The translations under genes and the position numbers were made by a program. Source: Burkholderiaceae bacterium (GTDB taxonomy: Bacteria; Pseudomonadota; Gammaproteobacteria; Burkholderiales; Burkholderiaceae_C). From it: a stretch of 64,000 nucleotides of DNA. The DNA is taken from assembly GCA_018780645.1 (NCBI GenBank), contig JADMJJ010000002.1:186001-250000 (forward strand), written 5' to 3'. The notes under the pieces were generated by a model, which ran no database searches, was not told the DNA's origin, and saw only the letters and a program-made list of their open reading frames with translations. This document shows, one piece after another, positions 18,071-26,003 of this stretch (positions within the stretch are counted from its first letter, which is position 1; each line of letters opens with the position of its first letter).

Positions 18071-18098
18071 AAAGGCCCGCTTCGTGCGGGCCTTTGCA
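18071..18098 (+). terminator. Rho-independent terminator after the di-iron protein gene
   Basis: The stem AAAGGCCCGC (18071-18080) pairs with GCGGGCCTTT (18086-18095) around TTCGT. Its symmetrical A/T flanks may let it work in both directions, though the ABC permease on the other strand ends 80 bp away. Confidence 0.8.
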
Positions 18099-18178
18099 AT
18101 TCTCAAAGTGTTGGTGCCAGAGCGGCCGGGCAGCTTCGCCGCGTCGGCAGGTCTGGCACTCAAGAACTTATCCCTGTC

Positions 18179-19090
18179 TCAGGCGCCACGTCTCCTGCGC
18201 AGCACCAGAAGTGCGAAGCATCCGGCACTGAACAGCAGCGCACCGAGGAACAGCGGCTGGGCGCAGTCGCGCAGCGCGGCCAATCCGTCATGGGCGAGGA
18301 AGCTGGGCAGTTGGTCGAGCACCGGCAGGATGTCGTCCGGGCTCTTGATCTGGACATCGTCACCGCCGCCGCGGCCGACATGCAGCAGCGCCTGCGAACC
18401 ATAGGAGGTCAGTGCCTTGATGACGTCGAACACCCAGGTGATGCCGTAGAGCTTGTCCAGCACCAGGCCGCCGGCGCCGATGGCCGCGATCATCACCGGC
18501 ACACCCCAGCGCTTGAGCCAGGCCGAGGCCACCATGCTCAGCAGCAGCAGCGGCATGAACCACAGCATGGCCAGCACCACGCCCAAGGTCAGGCGCAGCA
18601 GCAGGGCCAGATCGGCGTTCAGCAGGGCGCCCCAGGGCAGGCTGAACCAGGCACCCGGGCCCACAAAACGGGCCACCACCACCAGGCCGATGATCTGCGA
18701 GCAAGCCCAGCCCAGGGCCACGGCCAGTAGCGGCACCAGGAAGAACTGCATCAGCACCGTGGCACCGATGCTGGCGCTGTTGCTGACCGGCATCGACAGC
18801 CAGAACTCGATCGAGCGGTCCTGCTGGTCGCGCCGGGCCTGGCCCGGGGCCTGCAGGCCCACCGCCGCCCAGGTGATGAAGAGCACCAGGGCGGTGACGG
18901 CGCCGGTGCTGATCATCATCAGCACCAGCGGGCTGGAGGCGAACTCGGCGCCGTCGCCTTCGTGCAGGCCTTCGATCTGGCCAAACAGCACGGCCAGCAG
19001 CATCAGCACCGGCGGCACCAGCATCATCAGCAGCCAGCCGCGGTGGTGTTGCATCCACTCGCGCTGCAGCAGGGTCTTGAATTGGGTCAT
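18179..19090 (-). CDS. ABC transporter permease
   Basis: 303 residues with about six transmembrane helices: one near 18-37 (GWLLMMLVPPVLMLLAVLFG), a cluster at 65-160, and a last one near the C-terminus (LFLGALLFSAGCFALLVL). It is the membrane half of an ABC-2-like exporter whose ATPase gene ends 19 bp upstream. The third gene of the group is a YtrA-type GntR repressor; such sets often respond to cell-envelope stress or peptide antibiotics in other bacteria. Substrate unknown. Confidence 0.88.
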   Translation of the reverse strand: MTQFKTLLQREWMQHHRGWLLMMLVPPVLMLLAVLFGQIEGLHEGDGAEFASSPLVLMMISTGAVTALVLFITWAAVGLQAPGQARRDQQDRSIEFWLSMPVSNSASIGATVLMQFFLVPLLAVALGWACSQIIGLVVVARFVGPGAWFSLPWGALLNADLALLLRLTLGVVLAMLWFMPLLLLSMVASAWLKRWGVPVMIAAIGAGGLVLDKLYGITWVFDVIKALTSYGSQALLHVGRGGGDDVQIKSPDDILPVLDQLPSFLAHDGLAALRDCAQPLFLGALLFSAGCFALLVLRRRRGA

Positions 19091-19109
19091 CGAATATCTC
19101 CTAGAGTGC

Positions 19110-19985
19110 TCAGGCTTGTTGGCGGCTGCGTTCGGGGGCGCGGGTCAGCGCCACGAACAGGTCCACCAGGCTGGGGCGGAAGCGCTGGCCGAGAGCCGTG
19201 ATGTGCTCCGGCGGCGCGCCATCGAACAGCGCGGCCGACTGGCCGGCCTGGCGGTAGCGCAGCAGCGGGTGGGCGCTGGCAATCTGCTCGGCCTGGGCCG
19301 GGTCGTGGCTGAGCCCGACGAAGCGGGTATCCATGTCTTCGAGGCTGATGCTGAGCACCAGCTTGCCCTCGTTGAGCATGATCACGTCGGACAGCAGCGT
19401 CTCGATCTCCTCGACCTGGTGGGTCGAGATCAGCACGCTGCGCTCGCCGTCGCACCACTCGTCGATCAGCATCTCGTAGAAGGACTTGCGCGACAGGATG
19501 TCCAGGCCCAGCGTCGGCTCGTCCAGGATCATCACCTTGGCATCGATGGCCGCCATCAGCGCCAGGTGCAACTGCACCACCATGCCCTTGGACAGGGTCT
19601 TGATCTTGTCGCGCGGGCCGACGCTGGTGCGCTTGAGCAGGGTGCGGGCGCGGTCGGCCGAGAAGCGCGGGTGCATGCCGCTCATCAGGGTGATCAGCTG
19701 ATCGACCCGGGCCCAGCGAGGCAGGATGGCCACGTCGGGGATGTAGCTCAGCTGCTCCAGCAGCTTCTCGCGGTCGCGCAGCGGGTTCAGGCCCAGCACG
19801 CTCAAGCTTCCGTCGAAGCTGCTCAGTCCCACCAGGGCCTTCATCAGCGAGGTCTTGCCGGCGCCGTTATGGCCCAGCAGGCCAACCACGCGGCCCTTGG
19901 GCACCTGGAAGCTGACGTCGTCCACGGCGGCCTTGCTGCCGTAGCGCACGGTCAGGTTGCCTGCTTCAATCAATGCTGCGCTCAT
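19110..19985 (-). CDS. ABC transporter ATP-binding protein
   Basis: 291 residues. Walker A GHNGAGKTS is near 39-47, the signature-like LSKGM and Walker B VMILDEPTLGLD follow, and the switch His is in STHQVEEIE. The C-terminal ~70 residues (after DVIMLNEGKLVL) form an accessory domain as in multidrug-type exporters. It is transcribed 1 bp after the GntR regulator and before the permease. It powers export through that permease. Confidence 0.94.
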   Translation of the reverse strand: MSAALIEAGNLTVRYGSKAAVDDVSFQVPKGRVVGLLGHNGAGKTSLMKALVGLSSFDGSLSVLGLNPLRDREKLLEQLSYIPDVAILPRWARVDQLITLMSGMHPRFSADRARTLLKRTSVGPRDKIKTLSKGMVVQLHLALMAAIDAKVMILDEPTLGLDILSRKSFYEMLIDEWCDGERSVLISTHQVEEIETLLSDVIMLNEGKLVLSISLEDMDTRFVGLSHDPAQAEQIASAHPLLRYRQAGQSAALFDGAPPEHITALGQRFRPSLVDLFVALTRAPERSRQQA

Positions 19986-19986
19986 A

Positions 19987-20334
19987 TCAGATCTCCCAGT
20001 TCAGTTCGTGGGCCTTGATGCCCAGCCGGCGCAGCTTCTCCACGATCGCCGGCCATTCTTCCTTCAGAAACTTTTCGCGCTCGGCCAGACGCAGCCGCAA
20101 ACGGGCGCCGGGCTGCACATACATGCCGACGCCGCGCCGCGTCTCCAGCACCCCCTCGTCGACCAGCGTCTGCAGCGCGCGGCTGACGGTCAAGGGGTTG
20201 AGCACATAGTCGCTGGCGAGTGTGCGCACCGAGGGCATGGCCTCGCCCTCATCGGGATCTCCGTCCAGCAGGCGGTCGGCCAGGCGGTCGGCGAGCTGCT
20301 GGTAAATCGGGGCTTGAGAGGTCCATGTCTGCAT
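19987..20334 (-). CDS. GntR family transcriptional regulator, YtrA-like
   Basis: 115 residues: a winged-helix DNA-binding domain (PIYQQLADRLADRLLDG, then MPSVRTLASDYVLNPLTVSRALQTL and the GVLETRRGVGMYV wing) plus a short helical tail. This is the size and layout of the YtrA subfamily, which lacks a large effector domain. It is first in an operon with an ABC exporter. A perfect inverted repeat just upstream (20346-20371) is its likely autoregulatory operator. Confidence 0.93.
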   Translation of the reverse strand: MQTWTSQAPIYQQLADRLADRLLDGDPDEGEAMPSVRTLASDYVLNPLTVSRALQTLVDEGVLETRRGVGMYVQPGARLRLRLAEREKFLKEEWPAIVEKLRRLGIKAHELNWEI

Positions 20335-20345
20335 GATGTCTGACC

Positions 20346-20371
20346 TGGTGTGTTAGCGATGTAGCACACCA
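20346..20371 (-). promoter_or_regulatory. Candidate GntR/YtrA operator
   Basis: Arms TGGTGTG (20346-20352) and CACACCA (20365-20371) form a perfect inverted repeat with a 12-bp spacer. It starts 12 bp upstream of the regulator's ATG, so a bound repressor would block the promoter or ribosome entry region of its own operon. Confidence 0.6.
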
Positions 20372-20519
20372 TATCACCGGGGTCCGGGGGCCCCAAACTC
20401 GCTGCGATGAACTGCACAAGCGCCGGACGAACTGCAGGGGCTGGACGACAGCCCGAGCAGTCCGATTCATCGCCCGGCTTGGGTTTCCTGCCGGGACAGA
20501 GATTCGCGGAACCGCACCT

Positions 20520-20711
20520 TCAGGCTCCGAAATACCGCCAGTTCCCCTCGGAGGCGACCTCGACCTCGCCATCAACCACCTTGATGGAGTTTTGGTCGTC
20601 GATGGCGTCGGCCGGACCCAGGGCACCCAGCGCGCTTCCTCGATGCCGGGCAGCCGGATTGGCCCGCGATGAACCGCCATGCGCGGACCGGACTGCCCGG
20701 CGGGTGCCCAA
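20520..20711 (-). pseudogene. Possible decayed coding remnant
   Basis: The 420 bp between the GntR operator and the VOC gene hold no intact gene. On the minus strand the frame ending at 20520 reads IKVVDGEVEVASEGNWRYF before its stop, which looks like a genuine protein C-terminus. A neighbouring frame gives RLPGIEEARWVPWVRP just before it. This suggests a short gene broken by one or more frameshifts, but the family is not recognised and chance cannot be excluded. Confidence 0.22.
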
Positions 20712-20791
20712 ACAAGGCGGCGGGGATGAACAGCGCGCTGTGGATGCTTGGGTTCCTGACTCCCGGGGAGGTGAGAAGGAGCCCCATGGTG

Positions 20792-21211
20792 CTAGCCCTG
20801 CTGCTCAGCGGGGGCCAGCGCCGCCGGATCCATCCAGAAGGCGCCCCACAGGTGGTCGTCGGGGTCGGCCAGGTCGCGGGCGTACATAAAGCCCAGATCC
20901 TGCACCGGGTTCACATCGGCCCGCCCACCGTGGGCTGAGGCGGCACGGTTCATCGCATCGACGGCGTCGCTGCTGTCCATCGCCAGCGAGAGCATCACGG
21001 CGCTGGTCCCGGGCGGCGGCAGCGGCCGTTCGGTGAACGTGCGCCACTTGGCGTGAGTCAGCAGCATCGCGTAGATCGCCTCGCTCCACACCATGCAGGC
21101 GGAAGCGTCGTCGCTGAACTGGGGGTTCTGCTGGAATCCCAGCGCCCGGTAGAAGGCGATCGAGGCTTGCAGGTCGGTGACCGGGAGGCTGACGAAAATC
21201 ATCTTGGTCAT
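20792..21211 (-). CDS. VOC superfamily (glyoxalase/bleomycin-resistance-like) protein
   Basis: 139 residues. MIFVSLPVTDLQASIAFYRALGFQQNP is the typical first beta-alpha-beta unit of vicinal-oxygen-chelate proteins. The C-terminal unit contains DLADPDDHLWGAFWMDP, where a metal-binding Glu/His set would sit. This branch (YaeR/PhnB-like lactoylglutathione-lyase-like) is usually uncharacterised. It is a single gene with no operon partner; substrate unknown. Confidence 0.88.
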   Translation of the reverse strand: MTKMIFVSLPVTDLQASIAFYRALGFQQNPQFSDDASACMVWSEAIYAMLLTHAKWRTFTERPLPPPGTSAVMLSLAMDSSDAVDAMNRAASAHGGRADVNPVQDLGFMYARDLADPDDHLWGAFWMDPAALAPAEQQG

Positions 21212-21448
21212 GGGACTTCCTTGCTTGTCCGAGGGAGGCGTGCCGAGCGGTACGCTTCACCGGCACGACGAACAAGCAGCGCCTGAATCGACAACGGTGA
21301 AGCCGACAGCGGATGCCTGTTGCACGCCGGTGGAGGCCAGCGGTCGGTGACATCAGGGGAAACCCGGTCCTGGCCACAAGCCCTTGGTCGCCAACCGCCT
21401 TACTCGGGTAGGCTATTCAGGCTGCAGATCAAACCGGAGTCCCTAGCG

Positions 21449-21811
21449 ATGCACCAAGGCTCTTGCCATTGCGGCGCCGTCCGCCTCACGCTGCCATCGA
21501 CGCCGGAAGTTGCCACGGACTGCAACTGTTCGCTTTGCCGAAGGATCGGCGGCCCGTGGGTGTACTTCGAGTTCGGATCGGTCACGATCGAAGGACACCC
21601 TGAGTCCACCGAAGCCTATGTCCAGGGTGACAAAACGCTGCGCACCATTCGTTGCAAGCATTGTGGCTGCGTCACTCATTGGGAGCCCGTCACGGAGGCG
21701 ACTGGTGCCAAACATGGCGTACACCTCGGCAACTTCGACCCGAAGCTGATTGCCTCGGTGCGAGTCCGCAAGTTCGACGGTGCCAACACCTGGAAGTTCT
21801 TTGACGAGTGA
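21449..21811 (+). CDS. GFA family glutathione-dependent formaldehyde-activating-like protein
   Basis: 120 residues from the ATG at 21449. The zinc-binding cysteine pattern of the GFA/CENP-V fold is complete: CHCGAVRL near the start, CNCSLCRR, and CKHCGC later. Family members bind zinc and, in one case, accelerate adduct formation between glutathione and formaldehyde; most have no proven role. It is a lone gene between two noncoding stretches of about 240-260 bp. Confidence 0.9.
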   Translation: MHQGSCHCGAVRLTLPSTPEVATDCNCSLCRRIGGPWVYFEFGSVTIEGHPESTEAYVQGDKTLRTIRCKHCGCVTHWEPVTEATGAKHGVHLGNFDPKLIASVRVRKFDGANTWKFFDE

Positions 21812-22070
21812 GTGAGCAACTGGCCCTGTCGCGCCGCGTTGGATGACAGCTTTCCGGAAGCGAGTTTGAGATGTTGAAGGGCGGCAACGGGGCCGGAGTT
21901 CCCGTTCGCCTCCGGCGGGAGCTGTCACGGGAGATTGCGCCGGTTTGGGACGGTTTTCCTTGCTGACTGCACTGAGCGAAAATTTGCTCGCGCCGGTTGT
22001 CGAAGTCAGCCTCACCCAATCGTCGTGAGGTGAGCAAGTCCCAATCGACCGCCCTCGCCTAGGAGCCACC

Positions 22071-23282
22071 ATGAGCCGAACATCCGCCTCTTCCTCAGCG
22101 CCCGCCAGGAAGACCGCTGCGCGCAGCAAGTCTTCCGCCTCGTCAACACGCCTCGTCGTCCTCGTGGCGACGCGCAAGGGGGCCTGGTTCTTCCACAGCG
22201 ATGGAAAGCGCAAGGCCTGGACGGTCGATGGGCCGCATTTCCTGGGCCACACCATCAGCCATGTGATGCTGGACCCGCGTGACGGCCGCACGCTGCTGGC
22301 GGCGGCCAAAACCGGCCACCTGGGTCCGACGGTGTTTCGCTCCACCAATCTGGGCCGCAGCTGGAAGGAGGCGCAGCAGCCACCCGCCTTCGCCGCTGCG
22401 AGCAACGGTCTGCCCGGCCGCTCGGTCGATCACACCTTTTGGCTGACGCCGGGCCATGCCAGCGAGCCGGGCAGCTGGTATGCCGGCACCTCGCCGCAGG
22501 GCCTGTTCCGCTCGATTGATGCCGGCGTCAGCTGGGCGCCGCTGCCCTCCGTCAATGACGACCCAAAGTTCCGCGAGTGGATGGGGTCGGCGCAGGACGG
22601 CACGCCGGACGGGCCCAAGCTGCATTCGGTCATCGTCGATCCGCGGGACCCCAAGCACCTGTACTTCGGAATGTCCGGCGGCGGCGTCCATGAGTCGCTC
22701 GATGGCGGCCTCAGCTGGTCTACGCTGATCCAGGGCATGGAGGTGGTCGAGGGCTTCGATGCGGCCACCGTCACCTTCCACGACCCGCATTGCGTGCGGC
22801 TGTGCCCCACCAACCCGGATCGGCTGTACCAGCAGAACCACTGCGGCATCTACCGGATGGATCGAACCGACCTGCCTTCGGGGGACGTGTGGCTGCGCGT
22901 CGGCCGCAAGATGCCCAAACGCGTAGGCGATATCGGCTTTCCCATGGTCGTGCACCCGCGCGATCCCGACACGGCCTGGGTCTTCCCGATGGATGGCACC
23001 GATGTCTGGCCGCGCACCAGTCCGGCCGGGCAGCCGGCGGCCTACGTCACGCGCAATGCCGGCAAGACCTGGCAACGGCTGGACCAGGGCCTGCCCGAAA
23101 GCCAGGCCTGGTGGACGGTGAAGCGCCAGGCCATGACGGTGGATGCACAGGCGAAGCCAGCGCTCTATCTGGGCACCACCGGCGGCGAGCTATGGATAGG
23201 GCGCGACGAGGGCGCGAGCTGGGTCAACATCGCCCGGCACCTGCCGGAGATCTACGCCGTCGAAGTGGCCGAACTGGCATGA
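22071..23282 (+). CDS. BNR/Asp-box beta-propeller protein (sialidase-like)
   Basis: 403 residues. After a Ser/Lys/Ala-rich 27-residue N-terminus without a signal peptide come at least five Asp-box-like repeats: STNLGRSW, SIDAGVSW, SLDGGLSW, TRNAGKTW and GRDEGASW. These mark a six- or seven-bladed propeller of the sialidase/VPS10/HCF136 type. The catalytic arginine triad of true sialidases is not evident, so enzyme activity is doubtful. Its stop overlaps the start of a ubiquitin-like MoaD/ThiS gene (ATGA), so the two proteins probably work together. A cytoplasmic location is inferred. Confidence 0.85.
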   Translation: MSRTSASSSAPARKTAARSKSSASSTRLVVLVATRKGAWFFHSDGKRKAWTVDGPHFLGHTISHVMLDPRDGRTLLAAAKTGHLGPTVFRSTNLGRSWKEAQQPPAFAAASNGLPGRSVDHTFWLTPGHASEPGSWYAGTSPQGLFRSIDAGVSWAPLPSVNDDPKFREWMGSAQDGTPDGPKLHSVIVDPRDPKHLYFGMSGGGVHESLDGGLSWSTLIQGMEVVEGFDAATVTFHDPHCVRLCPTNPDRLYQQNHCGIYRMDRTDLPSGDVWLRVGRKMPKRVGDIGFPMVVHPRDPDTAWVFPMDGTDVWPRTSPAGQPAAYVTRNAGKTWQRLDQGLPESQAWWTVKRQAMTVDAQAKPALYLGTTGGELWIGRDEGASWVNIARHLPEIYAVEVAELA

Positions 23283-23536
23283 AGGTCCTGATCCCGGGTG
23301 CGCTGCGCTCGTACACGGGCGAGTCGCACGTCGAGGCCGAGGGCGATACGCTGAACCTGCTGTTCGCGGACCTCGACCGCCGCTATCCCGGCCTGCGTTT
23401 CCGCGTCGTCGACGAGCAGGGCCAGCTGCGGCCGAATATGCGCATCTTCGTCAACGGCCTCGGGGTGCGCGATCTCCGGCAGGCCCTGAAGCCGGATGAC
23501 TTCGTGGCCGTGGTGCTAGCACTCAGTGGGGGATGA
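23279..23536 (+). CDS. MoaD/ThiS-like small ubiquitin-fold protein
   Basis: 85 residues ending in the diglycine tail SGG, as in sulfur-carrier proteins MoaD and ThiS. The fold pattern (MKVLIPGALRSYTG, then NLLFADLDRRYPGLRFRV and RIFVNG) matches the family. No moaE, thiG, E1-like activating enzyme or JAB protease is adjacent. Its partner by overlap is the beta-propeller protein, an arrangement that I believe recurs in other bacteria. Whether the tail is activated for sulfur transfer or protein conjugation is unknown. Confidence 0.87.
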   Translation: MKVLIPGALRSYTGESHVEAEGDTLNLLFADLDRRYPGLRFRVVDEQGQLRPNMRIFVNGLGVRDLRQALKPDDFVAVVLALSGG

Positions 23537-23577
23537 CTAGCGGCATGCCTCTCGGTGTCATGTCGCACTGCAATTGC

Positions 23578-23714
23578 GTAGCCCGGATGGCTGCGGCGCG
23601 ACCGAGGGGAGCACCAGTGTGCTCACCGACGCACGCCGTAGCGCCATGCCCCTGCAAGGGCAAGGCAATCCGGGGCCGGCCGCCAGAAAATTCCCCGGAT
23701 TCCATCCGGGCTAC
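23578..23714. repeat. 137-bp element with 13-bp terminal inverted repeats
   Basis: GTAGCCCGGATGG (23578-23590) and CCATCCGGGCTAC (23702-23714) are perfect inverted repeats at the two ends. Internally an ATCCGGGG/CCCCGGAT pair (about 23669-23699) gives a second hairpin. No coding capacity. It resembles a REP doublet or a small MITE inserted between the MoaD-like and glutathione-transferase genes. Confidence 0.6.
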
Positions 23715-23741
23715 ACAACAACTTCTGGGCGGTCGGACCGC

Positions 23742-24398
23742 TCAGGCCTTGGCCGCCGCCGCCTTCTCCTGATCGGCCTTGCGGTCGGCGGTGATCTTCT
23801 GCGCGCTGGCCCGCTCGCCGATCATCTTCGCGTAGGGCTTCCAGTCGATGCCGCCGGCGGTCAGCAGGTCTTCACCGTACATCGCCTTGGTGGACATCGA
23901 GATCAGCGGCAGGCTGACCCAGGCGGCCACGTCGGCTTGCGTGAAGGTGTCGCCGGCCAGATAGGGCGAGAACTTGGCCAGGCGCTTGAAGGCGGCGATG
24001 TTCTTCACCAGCTGCTGGCGTACCTTCTCCTTGGCCTCATCGCTGATCGTGCCGCCGAAGTAGGCTGCGTAATAGAGCTGGCGGGCGACCATCTCCAGGT
24101 GCCAGTCCACATAGACGACCAGCTCGCGCACCTTGCCGGCGGCCCAGGGGTCGGCGGGCAACAGGGCCGGCTGCGGATAGGCCAGCTCCAGATAGTCGGC
24201 GATCGCCTGGCTTTCGCACATGGCGCCCTGTTCGGTGCGGATGAAGGGCACCTTGGCCAGCGGCGTGCAGTTCAGCACGGCCTCATCGGTGCTGCCGGTC
24301 TTGACCATCTGTTCCTCAAACGGAATGCCTTTTTCCAGCAAGACCATCTTGACCTTGTTGTAGTAATTGGAGGCGCTGAATCCGCACAAGGTGATCAT
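23742..24398 (-). CDS. Glutathione S-transferase family protein
   Basis: 218 residues from the ATG at 24398. An N-terminal thioredoxin-like domain contains FSASNYYNKVKMVLLEKGIPFE and the cis-Pro/Glu-Ser site KVPFIRTEQGAMCESQAIADYL. A helical C-terminal domain contains the N-capping motif TQADVAAW. It would conjugate or reduce hydrophobic electrophiles with glutathione. The alanine/lysine-rich tail is unusual but not informative. It is a single gene; substrate unknown. Confidence 0.92.
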   Translation of the reverse strand: MITLCGFSASNYYNKVKMVLLEKGIPFEEQMVKTGSTDEAVLNCTPLAKVPFIRTEQGAMCESQAIADYLELAYPQPALLPADPWAAGKVRELVVYVDWHLEMVARQLYYAAYFGGTISDEAKEKVRQQLVKNIAAFKRLAKFSPYLAGDTFTQADVAAWVSLPLISMSTKAMYGEDLLTAGGIDWKPYAKMIGERASAQKITADRKADQEKAAAAKA

Positions 24399-24477
24399 GG
24401 TGGTGGTCCTGTCGAGGTTGGGGGGTGGCCAAGAGTCTAGACCCGAGCCCGGGCCTGGCCTGTAGCGCAAGTGACAA

Positions 24478-25368
24478 TCAGCGCCGGTTCACCAGCACGA
24501 TGCCCGCGGCCACCCCGACCAGGGCGATGACCAGGCGCAGTGTCACCGGCTCGCCCAGCAGCAGGGCGCCGGCCAGCAGGCCGAACAGCGGCGTCAGCAG
24601 GGTGAACGAGGCCAGGATCGTCGCCGGGTACTGGCGCATCAGCCGGAACCACAGCAGATAGCTGGCAAAGGTGATGACAACGATCTGGAAGGCCATCATG
24701 GCCGAGATGCGCGGCGACAGGTTGGTGGGGAAAGGCTCGCCCAGCAGCACAGCGCCGAGGCTCAGCGCCACGCCCGAGACGCACAGCTGGTAGAACAGCG
24801 TCTTCTCGCCGGACAGGCCGGACAGCCTGGTGGCCCGTATCGCCAGGGTCGTGCCGCCCCAGAACAACGCGGCCAGCACGCCCAGGGTGTCGCCCAGCCA
24901 TTGCCGCGGCGGCGCGTCGCTCTGGCCAAAGCCCTCGGCAAAGGCCCAGGCCACGGCACCGAAGGCCAGCAACAGGCCCACGGTCTGTCTCGGCCGCAGC
25001 CGCTCCGACGTCGAGATGAATGGCATGCCCAGCGCCACGACAAAGGGCGCCAGGTAGATAAAAACAATCATGCGCGAGGCAGTGGTGAACTGCAGGCCGG
25101 CGAAGATGCAGGCGAACTCCAGGCCGAACAGGCTGCCCGCCAGCAGGCCGCCGCCCAGCGAGCCATCCCGCTCGAACAGCTTGATGCCGCGCCACCCGCA
25201 CCAGCCCAGCAGCAGCACGGCCGCGCACAGCGAGCGCAGGCCTGCCTGCCACAGTGGCGGCACCTCGGCCAGGGCGATCTTGCTGGCGACCTGGTTCAGG
25301 CCCCACAGCGCGCAGCAGGCGAGCAGGGTGATCAGGGCGAGTGTGTCGAGATGGGTTTTTCTAGGCAT
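24478..25368 (-). CDS. EamA/DMT family exporter
   Basis: 296 residues from the ATG at 25368; an in-frame ATG nine codons earlier is less likely. Ten transmembrane helices in two five-helix EamA repeats are visible, the first containing ALWGLNQVASKIAL and the second ALFWGGTTLAIRAT. Members export amino acids or metabolites, but substrates cannot be read from sequence. The C-terminus ends VLVNRR just inside the membrane. It is a minus-strand gene downstream of the rhombosortase gene with a 41-bp gap. Confidence 0.92.
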   Translation of the reverse strand: MPRKTHLDTLALITLLACCALWGLNQVASKIALAEVPPLWQAGLRSLCAAVLLLGWCGWRGIKLFERDGSLGGGLLAGSLFGLEFACIFAGLQFTTASRMIVFIYLAPFVVALGMPFISTSERLRPRQTVGLLLAFGAVAWAFAEGFGQSDAPPRQWLGDTLGVLAALFWGGTTLAIRATRLSGLSGEKTLFYQLCVSGVALSLGAVLLGEPFPTNLSPRISAMMAFQIVVITFASYLLWFRLMRQYPATILASFTLLTPLFGLLAGALLLGEPVTLRLVIALVGVAAGIVLVNRR

Positions 25369-25409
25369 GGCAGCGTGCGGCACAGGGCCGAGCATGATGC
25401 CCGCTCACA

Positions 25410-26003
25410 TCAGTATCTGCTCCTGCGGTGGGCAACGAAATGCACCAGGAGGGCGCACAACGCCCCGGCCAGCGCGCCGGTGGCATGGGACAGCGGCGCG
25501 ATGGCGATGTCCCAGCCGGGCACCTGGCGCAGGGCCGGGCCCAGCGGCTGCTCCAGCACCAGCTTGATCAGCAGGCCCAGGCCGATGACAAGGCCCCAGA
25601 GCCGCTCGCCGCGCCGCGGCGCAAAGGCCAGCGAGACCACCGCCACAGCGACGCCGGCATGCAGCACGCCGGAGAGGCCGCCGAAATGCAGCAACTCGGG
25701 CTTGAGCAGCAGGCCCAGCTGCGTCAGCGGCCAGGCCAGCGCCCAGGCCAGTGCGGCGCGCTTGGGCAGCCGGGCGGCCCAGCCTAGCGAGGCCAGCACC
25801 AAGGTGCCGGCCAGATTGGCCATCAGGTGCTGGGCGCTCCAGTGCACCCAGGCGGCGGTCCACCAGCGCCAGGCCTGATGGGTCAGGCCTGGCTGCCAGT
25901 CCAGCGCCTCGGTGGGCAGGGCGAACACCAGCGCCGCGCCCCAGGCCAGCAGCAGGCACAGCGCCGTCCAGGCGCTGAACTTCAATCGAACACGGCCTGC
26001 CAC
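25410..26003 (-). CDS. rrtA: Rhombosortase-like intramembrane serine protease
   Basis: 197 residues with about six transmembrane helices. The rhomboid catalytic pattern is present: HWSAQHLMAN (His54, His59, Asn63), GGLSGVLHAG with nucleophile Ser111, and SHATGA with His173. The small size and GLSGVLH form match the rhombosortase subfamily, which cleaves GlyGly-CTERM tails of proteins exported by type II secretion (family knowledge). No GlyGly-CTERM substrate gene is in the window. The gene overlaps the glnE end by 22 bp. Confidence 0.8.
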   Translation of the reverse strand: MAGRVRLKFSAWTALCLLLAWGAALVFALPTEALDWQPGLTHQAWRWWTAAWVHWSAQHLMANLAGTLVLASLGWAARLPKRAALAWALAWPLTQLGLLLKPELLHFGGLSGVLHAGVAVAVVSLAFAPRRGERLWGLVIGLGLLIKLVLEQPLGPALRQVPGWDIAIAPLSHATGALAGALCALLVHFVAHRRSRY

